Part shown: piece by piece, positions 51,147 to 61,144 of the stretch
Layout: every line of letters starts with the position of its first letter
Position numbering within the stretch: the stretch's first letter is position 1
Source: Noviherbaspirillum malthae
GTDB taxonomy: Bacteria; Pseudomonadota; Gammaproteobacteria; Burkholderiales; Burkholderiaceae_D
Length of the DNA stretch: 64,000 bases
Assembly: GCF_015352985.1 (NCBI RefSeq)
Contig: NZ_JACYXF010000014.1
Coordinates: 1-64,000 of the forward strand
Direction of reading: 5' to 3'
The notes under the pieces: generated by a model
Told to the model about the DNA's origin: nothing
What the model saw: only the letters and a program-made list of their open reading frames with translations
Databases searched by the model: none
Made by a program: the position numbers and the translations under genes

Positions 51147-53708
51147 TCAACCGGGACGATGCGAAAGCACCTCCTTCAGAAACGGCCCCGTCCGGCTTCT
51201 TGATGATGACGCAAGCTTTTCAGGCGGACCTTCCGCAACGACCCGGCCGCCTTCATCGCCGGCACCGGGACCGATGTCAATGACCCAGTCGCTCGCCGCC
51301 AGCACCCGCATGTCGTGTTCCACGACAATCACCGTATTTCCCGATTCCACAAGCCGGTCTAGCTGCACAACCAGCTTGTCAACATCCGCCGGATGCAAGC
51401 CCGTCGTAGGCTCATCCAGAACATACAAGGTACTGCCGCGCGAAGCCCGCTGCAATTCGGTTGCCAGCTTGATGCGCTGCGCCTCCCCGCCCGACAGTTC
51501 GGTCGCCGGCTGGCCGAGGCGCAGATAACCCAATCCGACTTCGCGCAAGGTGTTCAGCGTACGCTGTATCGATACTTCATCGACAAAGAAATCGTGTGCC
51601 GCATCCACCGTCATGGCCAGTACGTCAGCAATGCTCTTGTCCCGGTACTTGATCTCCAGCGTCTTGGCGTTGAAACGCGTTCCATGACACACGGGGCAGG
51701 GGGCATACACGCTGGGCAGGAAAAGCAATTCGACCATGACGAAGCCTTCGCCTTCGCAGTTCTCGCATCGGCCTTTTGCCACGTTGAACGAAAACCGGCC
51801 GGCGTCATAACGACGCGCACGCGCCGCGCGTGTCGAGGCAAACAGTTTGCGGACATGATCGAACAAGCCGGTATAAGTTGCGAGATTGGAGCGCGGCGTT
51901 CGTCCGATCGGCTTTTGATCGACTTTGACGAGACGGTTGATGCCCTTCATGCCTTCCGTGATCCTGCCGCCGGCGGTGACTGGAAGCGCATCTTCCAAAG
52001 CGTCGCCTTCCTCCGGTTCGGATGCCGTTTCATGTCCCAGCTCCCTGGCGACAAGTTCGACAAGCACCTGGCTGACCAGACTGGATTTCCCGGAGCCTGA
52101 AACGCCGCTCACGCTGGTGAACACACCCAGGGGAAATGCGACATCCAGCTTGTCGAGATTGTTACGGGACACCCCGGACAGACGCAGCCAGCCCGCCGGT
52201 GTACGTACACTGCGCGGCGCCGGAGCATCGCTGGCAAAAAGATATCGGCGAGTATGCGATGCAGCGATTTCTGCCAGACCTTCCGGCGGTCCGCTGTAGA
52301 GAATGCACCCGCCGCCTTCACCGGCATCCGGGCCGACATCGACAATCCAGTCGGCATGGCGAATCACCCCGAGCGCATGCTCGACGACAAACAAAGAATT
52401 TCCCGCATGCTTCAACCGATCAAGCGCTTCCAGCAGCGCTTGGGTATCGGCCGGATGAAGTCCGGCCGAGGGCTCGTCCAGCACATAAACCACGCCGAAG
52501 AGATTGGAATGGACCTGGGTCGCCAGCCGCAAACGCTGCAGTTCGCCCGGCGACAGGGTTGGCGTGCTCCTTTCCAGATTCAGGTAGCCCAATCCCATCG
52601 CAAGCAGCACCGACAAACGGGCGCAAAGATCCGCCGCAATGCGCTGCGTGACAATGGCCTTTTCGGGATTCTTCGCCGCCATCTTCTTCCAGTCTGCGGT
52701 TTTTTCTTCTGCGTACGGCTTGAGTAATGCAGCCAGACTTTTGAGAGGGACTCTTGAAAACTCCGCGATGTCGTATCCGGCGAACGTCACAGAAAGCGAT
52801 TCGGGACGAAGCCGCTTGCCTTTGCACAAGGGACACTCGGCACCCACCATGTATTGGGAGACCCGCTTCTTCATGGCGGGACTCTCCGTGTTGGCAAAGG
52901 TATCGAGCACGTACTTTCTGGCGCCGGTAAACGTGCCCTGATAGCTCGGCGTTTCCTTTCGTTTCAGTGCACGACGCACTTCCTCCAGGCTGAATCCTGC
53001 ATAGACCGGCACAACAGGCTGTTCATCAGTGAAAAGTATCCAGTCGCGATCCTTCCTTGACAGTTCGCGCCACGGGCGATCGATGTCGAAGCCGAGCGTG
53101 GTCAGGATATCGCGCAGGTTCTGGCCGTGCCAGGCGGGCGGCCATGCTGCGATGGCCCGTTCGCGGATGGTCCGCGAATCGTCCGGCACCATCGACTGCT
53201 CCGTCACTTCATAAACCCGGCCAAGCCCGTGGCAAGTGGGACAGGCGCCTTCCGGCGTATTCGGCGAGAACGATTCGGCGTAGAGCAGTTCTTGCCCCTT
53301 GGGATAATCCCCGGCACGCGAGTAAAGCATGCGCAGTGAATTCGACAGGGTAGTGACGCTGCCTACGGACGACCGGGTCGTCGGCGCGCCGCGCTGCTGC
53401 TGCAAGGCAATGGCCGGAGGCAGGCCGTCGATCCTGTCGACTTCCGGAATGGGCATCTGGTGAAAAAGCCGCCGGGCATAGGGAGAAACGGATTCGAGAT
53501 AACGCCGCTGCGCCTCTGCATAGAGCGTCCCGAAGGCCAGGGAAGATTTTCCCGATCCTGATATGCCGGTAAAGACAACGAGCGAATTTCTCGGGATATC
53601 GAGATCGACATCCTTGAGGTTGTGCTCGCGAGCGCCCCGGACGTGAACAAATCCGGCTATTTCACTTTCGGAAGACTGAACATTAAGCTGACTATCCCTT
53701 TTACGCAT
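51147..53708 (-). CDS. UvrA2-type excinuclease ATPase
   Basis: This 853-residue protein has two ABC ATPase modules: Walker A GISGSGKSSLAFGTLYAEAQ (about 48-67) and GVSGSGKSSLVSQVLVEL, signatures LSPGELQRLRLATQV and LSGGEAQRIKLATEL, and UvrA zinc motifs CPTCHGLG, CPLCKGKRL and CENCEGEG/CPVCHG. It is about 90 residues shorter than standard UvrA (about 940), the loss falling in the UvrB-binding/insertion part of the first half, as in UvrA2 (class II) proteins linked to drug self-resistance. No uvrB or uvrC is nearby. It probably binds damaged or drug-modified DNA. Confidence 0.88.
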   Translation of the reverse strand: MRKRDSQLNVQSSESEIAGFVHVRGAREHNLKDVDLDIPRNSLVVFTGISGSGKSSLAFGTLYAEAQRRYLESVSPYARRLFHQMPIPEVDRIDGLPPAIALQQQRGAPTTRSSVGSVTTLSNSLRMLYSRAGDYPKGQELLYAESFSPNTPEGACPTCHGLGRVYEVTEQSMVPDDSRTIRERAIAAWPPAWHGQNLRDILTTLGFDIDRPWRELSRKDRDWILFTDEQPVVPVYAGFSLEEVRRALKRKETPSYQGTFTGARKYVLDTFANTESPAMKKRVSQYMVGAECPLCKGKRLRPESLSVTFAGYDIAEFSRVPLKSLAALLKPYAEEKTADWKKMAAKNPEKAIVTQRIAADLCARLSVLLAMGLGYLNLERSTPTLSPGELQRLRLATQVHSNLFGVVYVLDEPSAGLHPADTQALLEALDRLKHAGNSLFVVEHALGVIRHADWIVDVGPDAGEGGGCILYSGPPEGLAEIAASHTRRYLFASDAPAPRSVRTPAGWLRLSGVSRNNLDKLDVAFPLGVFTSVSGVSGSGKSSLVSQVLVELVARELGHETASEPEEGDALEDALPVTAGGRITEGMKGINRLVKVDQKPIGRTPRSNLATYTGLFDHVRKLFASTRAARARRYDAGRFSFNVAKGRCENCEGEGFVMVELLFLPSVYAPCPVCHGTRFNAKTLEIKYRDKSIADVLAMTVDAAHDFFVDEVSIQRTLNTLREVGLGYLRLGQPATELSGGEAQRIKLATELQRASRGSTLYVLDEPTTGLHPADVDKLVVQLDRLVESGNTVIVVEHDMRVLAASDWVIDIGPGAGDEGGRVVAEGPPEKLASSSRSRTGPFLKEVLSHRPG

Positions 53709-53985
53709 TCAAGTTAATTCCAATCAAGATTGTTTGCAGCGAAGAGAACAGTGCAGGGAAGCCCTACTTGAGCTGGCACATCTTCAATGTAAAAATGGCA
53801 ACTGCACTGATGGGACCATAGAGATAGTGGATTAGTTCGAGACTGCATCATCCATATAGAGAGCTGAATCAGGCTTAATCTTGCCTGCATGCGTTCGAGA
53901 ATTCGGCACGGAGGGACGTGTGCTTGTTGCGGCCCGGCACTTGGGAAAAGCTTGACAGGCCATGCCCAATTGAGCGGGCGCGTTG

Positions 53986-54531
53986 CTAAGGCGGGGTAAT
54001 TGCCAGTGCGGCGGCGGTATGTGCGGCGAGAGCGGTCATGATGCGAACGTCTTCGGAATCAAATACGCGTTCGTTATCGTGCGAGACGATCCATATGGCG
54101 CCCAGCGGATCATGGCTATCCTGATACATCGGGACAACCAATAGTTCATTGAAAGCCATCCCAGTCTTTTGCATCCAGCTGAAATAGCGTTCCGGCCGAC
54201 GGAAAAGTTGAGCGGCGCCAAGTCTCAGGCAGACACCGCACGGACTGTATTCGTATGGGGCGCTGCCACCGGCAAAAGGAGTGAGACGACCCAACAATGT
54301 GTCCCAGGAAAATCTCTTGGCATCTTCCGATGCGACAAGGATGCTCACCCCGGCCGATTCGGCGATACACAACTCCAATGCCTGTTCACATATGGCTTGC
54401 AGTACCGCAGGACGCCCATAGGATGCACGTCGTCTGATGGTATTCAATGCCCGACGCTCTGCAAACACGTTGGGCTGGCGTGTTCTGCGAGCCTCCAGTT
54501 CCGTTGTGACTAGAATCTCTTGTAGTGTCAT
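53986..54531 (-). CDS. GAF-domain protein
   Basis: This 181-residue soluble protein is a single GAF domain after an N-terminal helix: PAVLQAICEQALELCIAESA, GVSILVASED, SPCGVCLRLGAAQLFRRPER, FNELLVVPMYQDSHDPLGAI and FDSEDVRIMTALAAHTAAAL. The CGVC pair could bind a metal or take part in thiol chemistry. No output domain is attached. ATG 54531 (MTLQEILV) is used; ATG 54546 adds five residues. Confidence 0.82.
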   Translation of the reverse strand: MTLQEILVTTELEARRTRQPNVFAERRALNTIRRRASYGRPAVLQAICEQALELCIAESAGVSILVASEDAKRFSWDTLLGRLTPFAGGSAPYEYSPCGVCLRLGAAQLFRRPERYFSWMQKTGMAFNELLVVPMYQDSHDPLGAIWIVSHDNERVFDSEDVRIMTALAAHTAAALAITPP

Positions 54532-54647
54532 GGGATTGATTAACACTGGCAGGACTCAGGTTGACGTCATGCAAATTTGGCATTTCTCGCCGTGGAATTC
54601 GTTACACTTTATGATACGTCAGCTTCATAGCCAAGATTTGCCAGACT

Positions 54648-54782
54648 TTATTCAATCACTGCGATCCGCCGGCTTTTATTTTCAGCCTTCACCATGGCGG
54701 CCACGGTATCTGCGACCAGCGTTGTCGCGGCGTAGGTGGTCGATACGATCAGCAGGATGCCAAAGGCAAGTACCTTAATCAT
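54648..54782 (-). CDS. 44-residue small membrane protein
   Basis: From ATG 54782 the frame encodes a Lys-initiated hydrophobic stretch, VLAFGILLIVSTTYAATTLV, followed by a short charged tail ending SRRIAVIE. A ribosome site AGGAGACGGAG precedes it. One helix would span the membrane (or act as a signal peptide cut after TYAA). It stands alone between the GAF gene and a small WYL-like gene. Confidence 0.6.
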   Translation of the reverse strand: MIKVLAFGILLIVSTTYAATTLVADTVAAMVKAENKSRRIAVIE

Positions 54783-54922
54783 CTCCGTCTCCTATAATGG
54801 TTCCAACCCGTGATGTGGTGGTACCCGATATTGAATAAATCAGTGAATTGAAATGAACACCCGTAGTGCGCTTGCTCCGTGCGCCTCATGTCACGCGGCG
54901 CTCAGTGCAAGGATAAGAAACA

Positions 54923-55216
54923 TCAAATCTGACAAAACACCGTGCAGAAGACAGGATCATCTCGCCGATAGCCAGGCCGATCCGCCAGAAACGTTTGCCC
55001 TGTTTCGCAGAGAATGACGGCCTCATAAAGCCGAATACGGACCCATCCTTCATCGCTCGCCGCACGTCCGGTGCCATGAATCTGGAATCCGAGCAGGAGT
55101 GCGTCTCCTAATTCGTTCATTCCGTAGGCGAATGGCTCGACAACACGCTTGTATCCGTAGTAACCCAAGGCCATGCGGCGTCTGCTCCTAATGGCCTCGC
55201 AAATTTGTGGATTCAT
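54923..55216 (-). CDS. Small WYL-like hypothetical protein
   Basis: This 97-residue protein starts at ATG 55216 after a strong GGGAGG site. The core ICEAIRSRRRMALGYYGYKR, VVEPFAYGMN and ALLLGFQIHGTGRA resembles the start of WYL domains (RR..I.fY.Y..VEPy..G), which bind ligands or nucleotides in regulators, but it is a stand-alone short form. It lies 100 bp downstream of the large RTX gene on the same strand. Confidence 0.7.
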   Translation of the reverse strand: MNPQICEAIRSRRRMALGYYGYKRVVEPFAYGMNELGDALLLGFQIHGTGRAASDEGWVRIRLYEAVILCETGQTFLADRPGYRRDDPVFCTVFCQI

Positions 55217-55315
55217 GAATCCTCCCTTGTCGAGCACACGAAGATATCGGACCGGATCGATGTGGAGTTGAAGACCCGCAGCCAGCCAATGGCAGCAGGT
55301 CTTCCTCTTCCGGCG

Positions 55316-58300
55316 TTACGCCGTCTCGATTGATGTGCTGAGCACGCCCATCAGCTCGATCTTTTCCTGCGAATTTGCAAAGCCTGCAAGAACGTCACCA
55401 CGATCGATTGAGCCGTTACTGAGTGCATTTGCCCACCAGGAAGCTTCTTCCGCATTTGCGGTACGGCCCAACGCCGTCTGGTACAGTGAGCTGACGAACT
55501 GAAGATTGCTCATGCCGCCGTAAAGAGCCTGCCCCTCAGCCGAGGCAAGTATATGATCGGCCACGTCATTAATTGACATGCCTGCATCCGTCTGCGAAAG
55601 CCAATAGTTGATGCCGCTTTCATCCGGATTGCGCAGCAAAGCCGTGTCATAAAGCCGCACCAAGGCGCCGAACGTAGTTTCACTGATCTCCAGTTGCACT
55701 GGTACCGCTGGTTCGTCCGCAAGATTTTCCTCAGAATTAACGAATTGGAGCAGCAAGTCGGCGTGGTCCAACTCACCCTTTTGCAGCGCCGCCATCCACC
55801 AGGACAAACCAGCCGCATCCGATTGCCGGCCAAGGATGTCTTGATAGAGCATTTCAACAAACTGCTGGTCGTTCAACTGGCCGCGTACCTGCTGCGATTC
55901 TTCCGAGAACAAGATCGCACGAGCCACAGTGGCAAGCGACGTCCCGTTCTCAAGAGCGTTAAGCCAGTGTGCTTGTCCTTCAGCATCCGGGGCTCTACCC
56001 AGGACTGATTCATACAGTCTACCGAGCGTTGCGGCGGCTCCGGTATCGACCTTTCCTGCAAAGCTCAGTACCTCCACATTGGCAAGGATGTTGGTGCCAT
56101 CCGTGCCGCCATTCACTTGTGTCAGTACAAGGTTGCCATTCTGGACACGCATCGTTACATCTGCCGGCCCCGCCGCACGCAGCAACACCGTATCGATGCC
56201 TGCGGCGCCGTCAACGAAATCATTGCCGCCCCCCGGAATGAATGTCTCGCTTGCAGCCGTGCCGATCAGCGTATCTGCGGTGTCGCCGCCTTGAATCGGG
56301 GTTGGATCCGGAGCCGGAGCCGGAGCAGGGGCTGGTACCGGAGCAGGGGCTGGAGCAGGGGCCGGAGCTGGAGCCGGAGCCGGAGCCGGAGCAGGTGCTG
56401 GTGCTGGTGCTGGTGCCGGCGAAGCTACAGGCGCCACCGTGCTTGTAACCTCCGAGACCACTTCCTCTGCCGTTCCATGACTATCCTTGTACCGCGATAT
56501 GACGCGTACCTGCGAATTGAGGTGGTCTGCGGTAATCTCGAACTCGTCGCCGGTTGCGCCCGCCACATCGATGAACTGGCCTCCAGTGCCGATCTGCCAC
56601 TGGTATGTCAGGCCTGCCGCTGGCAAGCCGTCCTCGTCGGCAACGGATTCAGCGCTCACGGTGAGCTTCTGACCTACTGTTGGCGTGGAATCGCTGATTT
56701 CCAGCATTCCTGTCGGCGCATCGTTCACGTTCTGCACGATGTCGGTGGCTTCGGAGATGATCATTTCCTGTGCGCCGGCATTGTCGGTGAAGAATGCCAC
56801 TGCGCGCAGGGCGTTGCCAACCGCTGCATCATCCGGCACAAAGCTGAAACCCTCGCCGACGCGGGTCCAGACACCCGGTGCGGATTCAGTCTGCCACTCA
56901 ATGACCAGGGTGTCGGCATTGATACCATTGAGATCGAAGAGATCAGGTGTCGCCAGCAAGGGCGAGTTTTCAATCGGGGAGCCACCCTCGATGAGGACCG
57001 TGCCCTGGGCGACCGCATTGCTGCCGTTGATCGTTACAGTGACGTCGGCAAATTTCAGACGCTCGATATTGCGGACGGTATCAACGCCGTCAGGCCCGGC
57101 GGTGGGCTCGTCGCCGTCCCCGCCGTCATCACCACCCCCGTCCTCCCCGATATGCGCTACCGTTATCGTGCCGTCGGCGGCAGTGGTCACCTCGTAATTT
57201 GCCAGATTGTCGGAGAATACCGCCGTGTCGATGGCAGGGGTTGCACCGTCGGTTGCGATGAGAATTTCTCGTACGATCTGAAGTTGGCTGATCTTGATGG
57301 CACCGGAGAAGATCTCGTTCTGCAACTGCTTCATGCTGTCGACAGACTTGATTTCCTTGGTCGCATCGTTGGGATCGCGTACGCTGATGCGCACGTTAAG
57401 CCAGGCATTGCCGTCAATGATGTCGTTTCCGGCACGGCCTTCGATGATGTCGCTGCCGCCACCGCCGAGAATGATGTCGTCGGCTTCATCGGTTTCCATC
57501 ACAATCGCGTCGGGGTCGCTCTCATCCCATTCCAGGTGGGACAGCAGGCCGCGCAGGCCATCGATGCGTGCCACGCCGGATTCCATCAGCGCGTTCGAAT
57601 ACGACGCCAGAGGAGAGTCAACACCGGGAATCGCGGCGCCTCCGCCATCGACGTCGCCCACGCCGCCGTCGATGGCCCCGGCCACCACCGCGCGGCCGAT
57701 CAGCTTGTCGTCATGGATCCAGCCGGACAAGCCTTCCACCAGGTCAAACCTGTCGCGCAGGATGAACTCTTCCTGATTGACGAAGATAGGAATGCCGAGA
57801 TCGGTGTTTGCACCCGTGGCCTGGCCTTTATGGATGGCCCAGTCGAATCCGGCCATGCCGTTGTTGCGCTGGATACCCTCGCCCTGGAACATGATGTCGT
57901 CGCCGGACTCAGCATCATAGTCGTTGTCATTGCCGTTTCCATTCAAGACATCATGGCCGATGATGGTGCTGTTGAAGAACAGCTCGGAGTTGTCACCCGC
58001 CAGCGTATCGAAGCGGTCGCCGCCTTCCAGCCAGTCATCGCCTTCGTTGCCGAGAAGGAAATCGCCGCCGTCGCCGCCCATGATGAAGTCGTTGCCCGTG
58101 CCGCCGAAGGCCTCTTTGCCGTCCGGACCGGTGATGATGAAGTCCGAACCATCATTGCCGAACAACAGGGACAGGCCGCTGCCGCCATGAATCGCATCGT
58201 CGCCCTCGTCGCCGTGAATCATGTCGACTTGGCCGATGTCGGTGCCGGAATTGGTGATGATGTCGTTGCCCGCGCCGCCGTGCAGGTGATCGACGCCGTA

Positions 58301-61144
58301 GCCGCCCTCAATGATATCGTCGCCGCCGTCGCCCCAGATGGTGTCGTCGCCTTCGCCGGCAATCAGGACATCATTTCCCTCGGTGCCGCCGAGCACGACA
58401 TGGTCTTCGCCGGTGTATTCCAGATAATCGTCTTTGCCATCGCCGTTCCTGTCCTTGCGTACCACCAGCGGTCCAAGGCTGCCAAGAATGTCATCCGTCG
58501 AAAGCGGATCGGAATTGCCGAAGATACCGTCACTGCCGACGTCGTCGTCCTTGGTTCCCATGATCTTGTCGAAGCCTGCGCCTTCGTTGAGGCCGGTACG
58601 CTGGATTGCCTTGTTCATTTCCAGAATGAACGCGGGCGTGGAGAAGGCATCGCCCGGCAGGTGGGAAGAAACGTTCTCGCCCAGGTCCGTATTGCGCATG
58701 ATGAGTTTGGAGAATGAGTTCGCTTCCAGCTCATTCAGCAGATTGAGGCCTTGGGTACGCGACAGGTAGTAGAACCTATCGCCGTCCTGCAGCTTTTCGA
58801 TCTGGGTTTCGAACACGAAGCTGAAGGTGGAGCCGAGCATGCCCCCGAAGGCCATGATCTGTTCGGCCAGACCGCCTATCCACAGTTCCACGTGGTTGAG
58901 CCCGGTTTCCCTGGCGGCCCAGGTGCCGGTTGAATTGAGATAGTCGACGCGATCCGAAGGCACCTTGCTGCCTTGCCCCGTGACCAGAGAATGCGCTGCG
59001 ACGCGTTTCTCGACAATGGTCTGTGCCTGCACGATGGAATCGTGGGTGCCGTATGCGGCAATGAAATTGATGATTGATGCCGGATTCTTGATGTTCTGCG
59101 CGAATTCGACCCAGTTCGCATATGGCTTGAGCTGGGTGTCATTGGTCATTTCATAGAACTGCTTGCGGGCTTCGTTCAGGGATGGCACGCCGGTATCGCG
59201 GGCGCGCGCAATATTGATCGCCGCAAGGTCCAGCGGCAGACCCAGCAGGTTGCTGCGCAAGGCGCCGGTGACGAATTCGTCGATCTCGTTGCCGACCTGC
59301 CTGGTCATGCCGCGGATGATTGCGCCGGCGGCTTCCCCGGCAGTGTCGCCGCTGGCGGCAAACTCTACAGGATTGAGGAATGCCTCGATGAGGCCGATAT
59401 TGTCGGACTTCATGTCCAGGTCCATGCGGTCGACGGTCTCGGTCAGCATGGAATGGCCAAAGCGATATACCACATTGGCAAATTCCGACACGATCGATGG
59501 ATTGATGTCGACGGTGGGCTCGAAAACGAACAGGTCGATATCGGGCTGTACCTTGCGTGCGAATTCTTCGAAAACGAGATGCTGATATTCCATTTCAGTG
59601 GTGAAGCGGGCTGCCTGGAACAGGCGTTCGCCATTCCAGTTCAGGCTGCCGATCTGGTCCGCCGTAGGCAATGCCGTTAGCGGCTCTCCGATCAGCCACT
59701 GATTGATGAACTCCAGATCCCGGCTCTCGATCACCACTTCCTTGACGTGTTCGGCTACGCGGTTATGCTCCGAATGGAACACATGGTGCACGGCGGTCAG
59801 GCCGATGTTCTCGTTGCCGCGGCCGTCGCCGGTGATGTAATGGGCATCGAGCAATTCATTGTCATATGACGCCGCCTGTCCCCTTGCATCGACAGGCTGT
59901 GCATTGCCGGTGTCTGCGTCGGCGTCCATCCTCAACACGCCGTTTGCGACGACAGGCACGGCAGTATGCGCAATGTCATCGAGAAATGCATGATTGGTAC
60001 GGACTGCGTTGACGGTACTGACCGGATTCGAGAGGCTGCCTTCGACCTCGGAAACGACATCACCGATTTTGACCACGATCTTCGGCATCCCATTTGCACC
60101 CGGAATGAATTTTCCGTAAGGATCGGTTGCCAGCAGCGGCACGTTGCCGACGTCGAGATCGGTCAGATCGATCCCCAGCTTGGTACGCGCCTGCGCCTTG
60201 ACCTCGGCCCACGTCGCCGGTCCGCCGTGTTCACCTTCGAGCAGATGGCCGGTCGCCACCGGATGGCCTGCATCATTCAGGACATATTCCCGCAGGAATA
60301 CCTGATGCGAAGGATGCGAAGTATAGGTCTGATTCTGGTCGATCCAGCCCGTAGTCGTGTTGACATAGCTGCGTACGTCGTCGGCCGTACCAAGCACGCC
60401 GTCCGCACCGGGTGCGACGCTTGCGTTCTTTGCGCGCGTCAGCACCATGAAATTCGTATGGGATGTCGGATCGTACAGCGGATCGTCCGGCTTCAGTGGC
60501 ATGTAGACCGTGCCGTTGCCGCCCTTGGTGATCAGATCGAGGCCGTGATCGAAGAACTGGCCGAACAGGGTCATCCAGGAATTGAACGGCGCGGAATCGC
60601 CGATGTCCGGCGACACGTTAGGGATAAAGGTCATGTCCGGCGTTTCCGATTTGCCGTCATGATCGAAGCTGAAGGAATTGGCAGTGCCGTTCATCGCTGC
60701 CACGGCGGCAGGATTGTCGACGCTCTGATCGGCGATCAGGTTGCTGATCGTCCTCGGTGCGGAATCAATGACATAACCGGTGGTGGCAGTGTAGGAAGTC
60801 TTTGTCGTGGGGCCGGGAAACCCTGGAGGACCGCCAGCAATCCCATTCTCGGCATCTCGGAAATGCTGATCGAGCATGCGCGGCATCTCCTGGTCGGCGG
60901 CGCCATAAAATTCGCGTCCGGGAAGGAAATTGTTGTACGAGCCGTCAACGGTACGCAGTCCGTAGGGAAGCATGGGATTTTCTACCAGATCGGCCAGCGA
61001 TTTGACCAGCGTCCCGTCGGCCTTCGTCAACGGTTGGCCGTCTGGTCCGGCGATGACACCGTTTTTTACCAACTCCGCATGCTTTTCCGAGAGGACGATT
61101 TGCTTGAGCATGAATTCGAGATCGTGCTTGACGAGCGTGACCAT
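55316..61144 (-). CDS. Secreted haem peroxidase / RTX calcium-binding protein
   Basis: This 1942-residue protein combines an animal-type haem peroxidase (about 100-880) with RTX repeats. The peroxidase shows the distal His in FGQFFDHGLDL (about His200), the HSEHNR segment (about 460) and a proximal-type His in VVYRFGHSML (about 570). RTX nonapeptides GGxGxDxxx follow (about 915-1085; DDTIWGDGGDDIIEGGYGVD), then Ig-like domains, an (AP)n linker (about 1573-1615) and four half-repeats of DUF4214 type (about 1705-1938; LGRLYESVLGRAPDAEGQAH, YQDILGRQSDAAGLSWW). It has no Sec signal, as expected for type I secretion, and no secretion genes are adjacent. ATG 61144 follows GGGAG; the upstream frame to 61195 is not family-like. 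Confidence 0.9.
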   Translation of the reverse strand: MVTLVKHDLEFMLKQIVLSEKHAELVKNGVIAGPDGQPLTKADGTLVKSLADLVENPMLPYGLRTVDGSYNNFLPGREFYGAADQEMPRMLDQHFRDAENGIAGGPPGFPGPTTKTSYTATTGYVIDSAPRTISNLIADQSVDNPAAVAAMNGTANSFSFDHDGKSETPDMTFIPNVSPDIGDSAPFNSWMTLFGQFFDHGLDLITKGGNGTVYMPLKPDDPLYDPTSHTNFMVLTRAKNASVAPGADGVLGTADDVRSYVNTTTGWIDQNQTYTSHPSHQVFLREYVLNDAGHPVATGHLLEGEHGGPATWAEVKAQARTKLGIDLTDLDVGNVPLLATDPYGKFIPGANGMPKIVVKIGDVVSEVEGSLSNPVSTVNAVRTNHAFLDDIAHTAVPVVANGVLRMDADADTGNAQPVDARGQAASYDNELLDAHYITGDGRGNENIGLTAVHHVFHSEHNRVAEHVKEVVIESRDLEFINQWLIGEPLTALPTADQIGSLNWNGERLFQAARFTTEMEYQHLVFEEFARKVQPDIDLFVFEPTVDINPSIVSEFANVVYRFGHSMLTETVDRMDLDMKSDNIGLIEAFLNPVEFAASGDTAGEAAGAIIRGMTRQVGNEIDEFVTGALRSNLLGLPLDLAAINIARARDTGVPSLNEARKQFYEMTNDTQLKPYANWVEFAQNIKNPASIINFIAAYGTHDSIVQAQTIVEKRVAAHSLVTGQGSKVPSDRVDYLNSTGTWAARETGLNHVELWIGGLAEQIMAFGGMLGSTFSFVFETQIEKLQDGDRFYYLSRTQGLNLLNELEANSFSKLIMRNTDLGENVSSHLPGDAFSTPAFILEMNKAIQRTGLNEGAGFDKIMGTKDDDVGSDGIFGNSDPLSTDDILGSLGPLVVRKDRNGDGKDDYLEYTGEDHVVLGGTEGNDVLIAGEGDDTIWGDGGDDIIEGGYGVDHLHGGAGNDIITNSGTDIGQVDMIHGDEGDDAIHGGSGLSLLFGNDGSDFIITGPDGKEAFGGTGNDFIMGGDGGDFLLGNEGDDWLEGGDRFDTLAGDNSELFFNSTIIGHDVLNGNGNDNDYDAESGDDIMFQGEGIQRNNGMAGFDWAIHKGQATGANTDLGIPIFVNQEEFILRDRFDLVEGLSGWIHDDKLIGRAVVAGAIDGGVGDVDGGGAAIPGVDSPLASYSNALMESGVARIDGLRGLLSHLEWDESDPDAIVMETDEADDIILGGGGSDIIEGRAGNDIIDGNAWLNVRISVRDPNDATKEIKSVDSMKQLQNEIFSGAIKISQLQIVREILIATDGATPAIDTAVFSDNLANYEVTTAADGTITVAHIGEDGGGDDGGDGDEPTAGPDGVDTVRNIERLKFADVTVTINGSNAVAQGTVLIEGGSPIENSPLLATPDLFDLNGINADTLVIEWQTESAPGVWTRVGEGFSFVPDDAAVGNALRAVAFFTDNAGAQEMIISEATDIVQNVNDAPTGMLEISDSTPTVGQKLTVSAESVADEDGLPAAGLTYQWQIGTGGQFIDVAGATGDEFEITADHLNSQVRVISRYKDSHGTAEEVVSEVTSTVAPVASPAPAPAPAPAPAPAPAPAPAPAPAPAPVPAPAPAPAPDPTPIQGGDTADTLIGTAASETFIPGGGNDFVDGAAGIDTVLLRAAGPADVTMRVQNGNLVLTQVNGGTDGTNILANVEVLSFAGKVDTGAAATLGRLYESVLGRAPDAEGQAHWLNALENGTSLATVARAILFSEESQQVRGQLNDQQFVEMLYQDILGRQSDAAGLSWWMAALQKGELDHADLLLQFVNSEENLADEPAVPVQLEISETTFGALVRLYDTALLRNPDESGINYWLSQTDAGMSINDVADHILASAEGQALYGGMSNLQFVSSLYQTALGRTANAEEASWWANALSNGSIDRGDVLAGFANSQEKIELMGVLSTSIETA

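Noticed and set aside
57800..58420. Regular repeats that could look like a CRISPR or satellite array
   Set aside because: They encode RTX GGxGxD nonapeptides in frame within one protein; spacers are not unique and there are no cas genes.
56117..58717. 866-codon open frame on the plus strand inside the RTX gene
   Set aside because: It is antisense to a clear peroxidase/RTX protein with recognisable domains; its own translation has no domain pattern, and long antisense frames are expected in GC-rich repeats.
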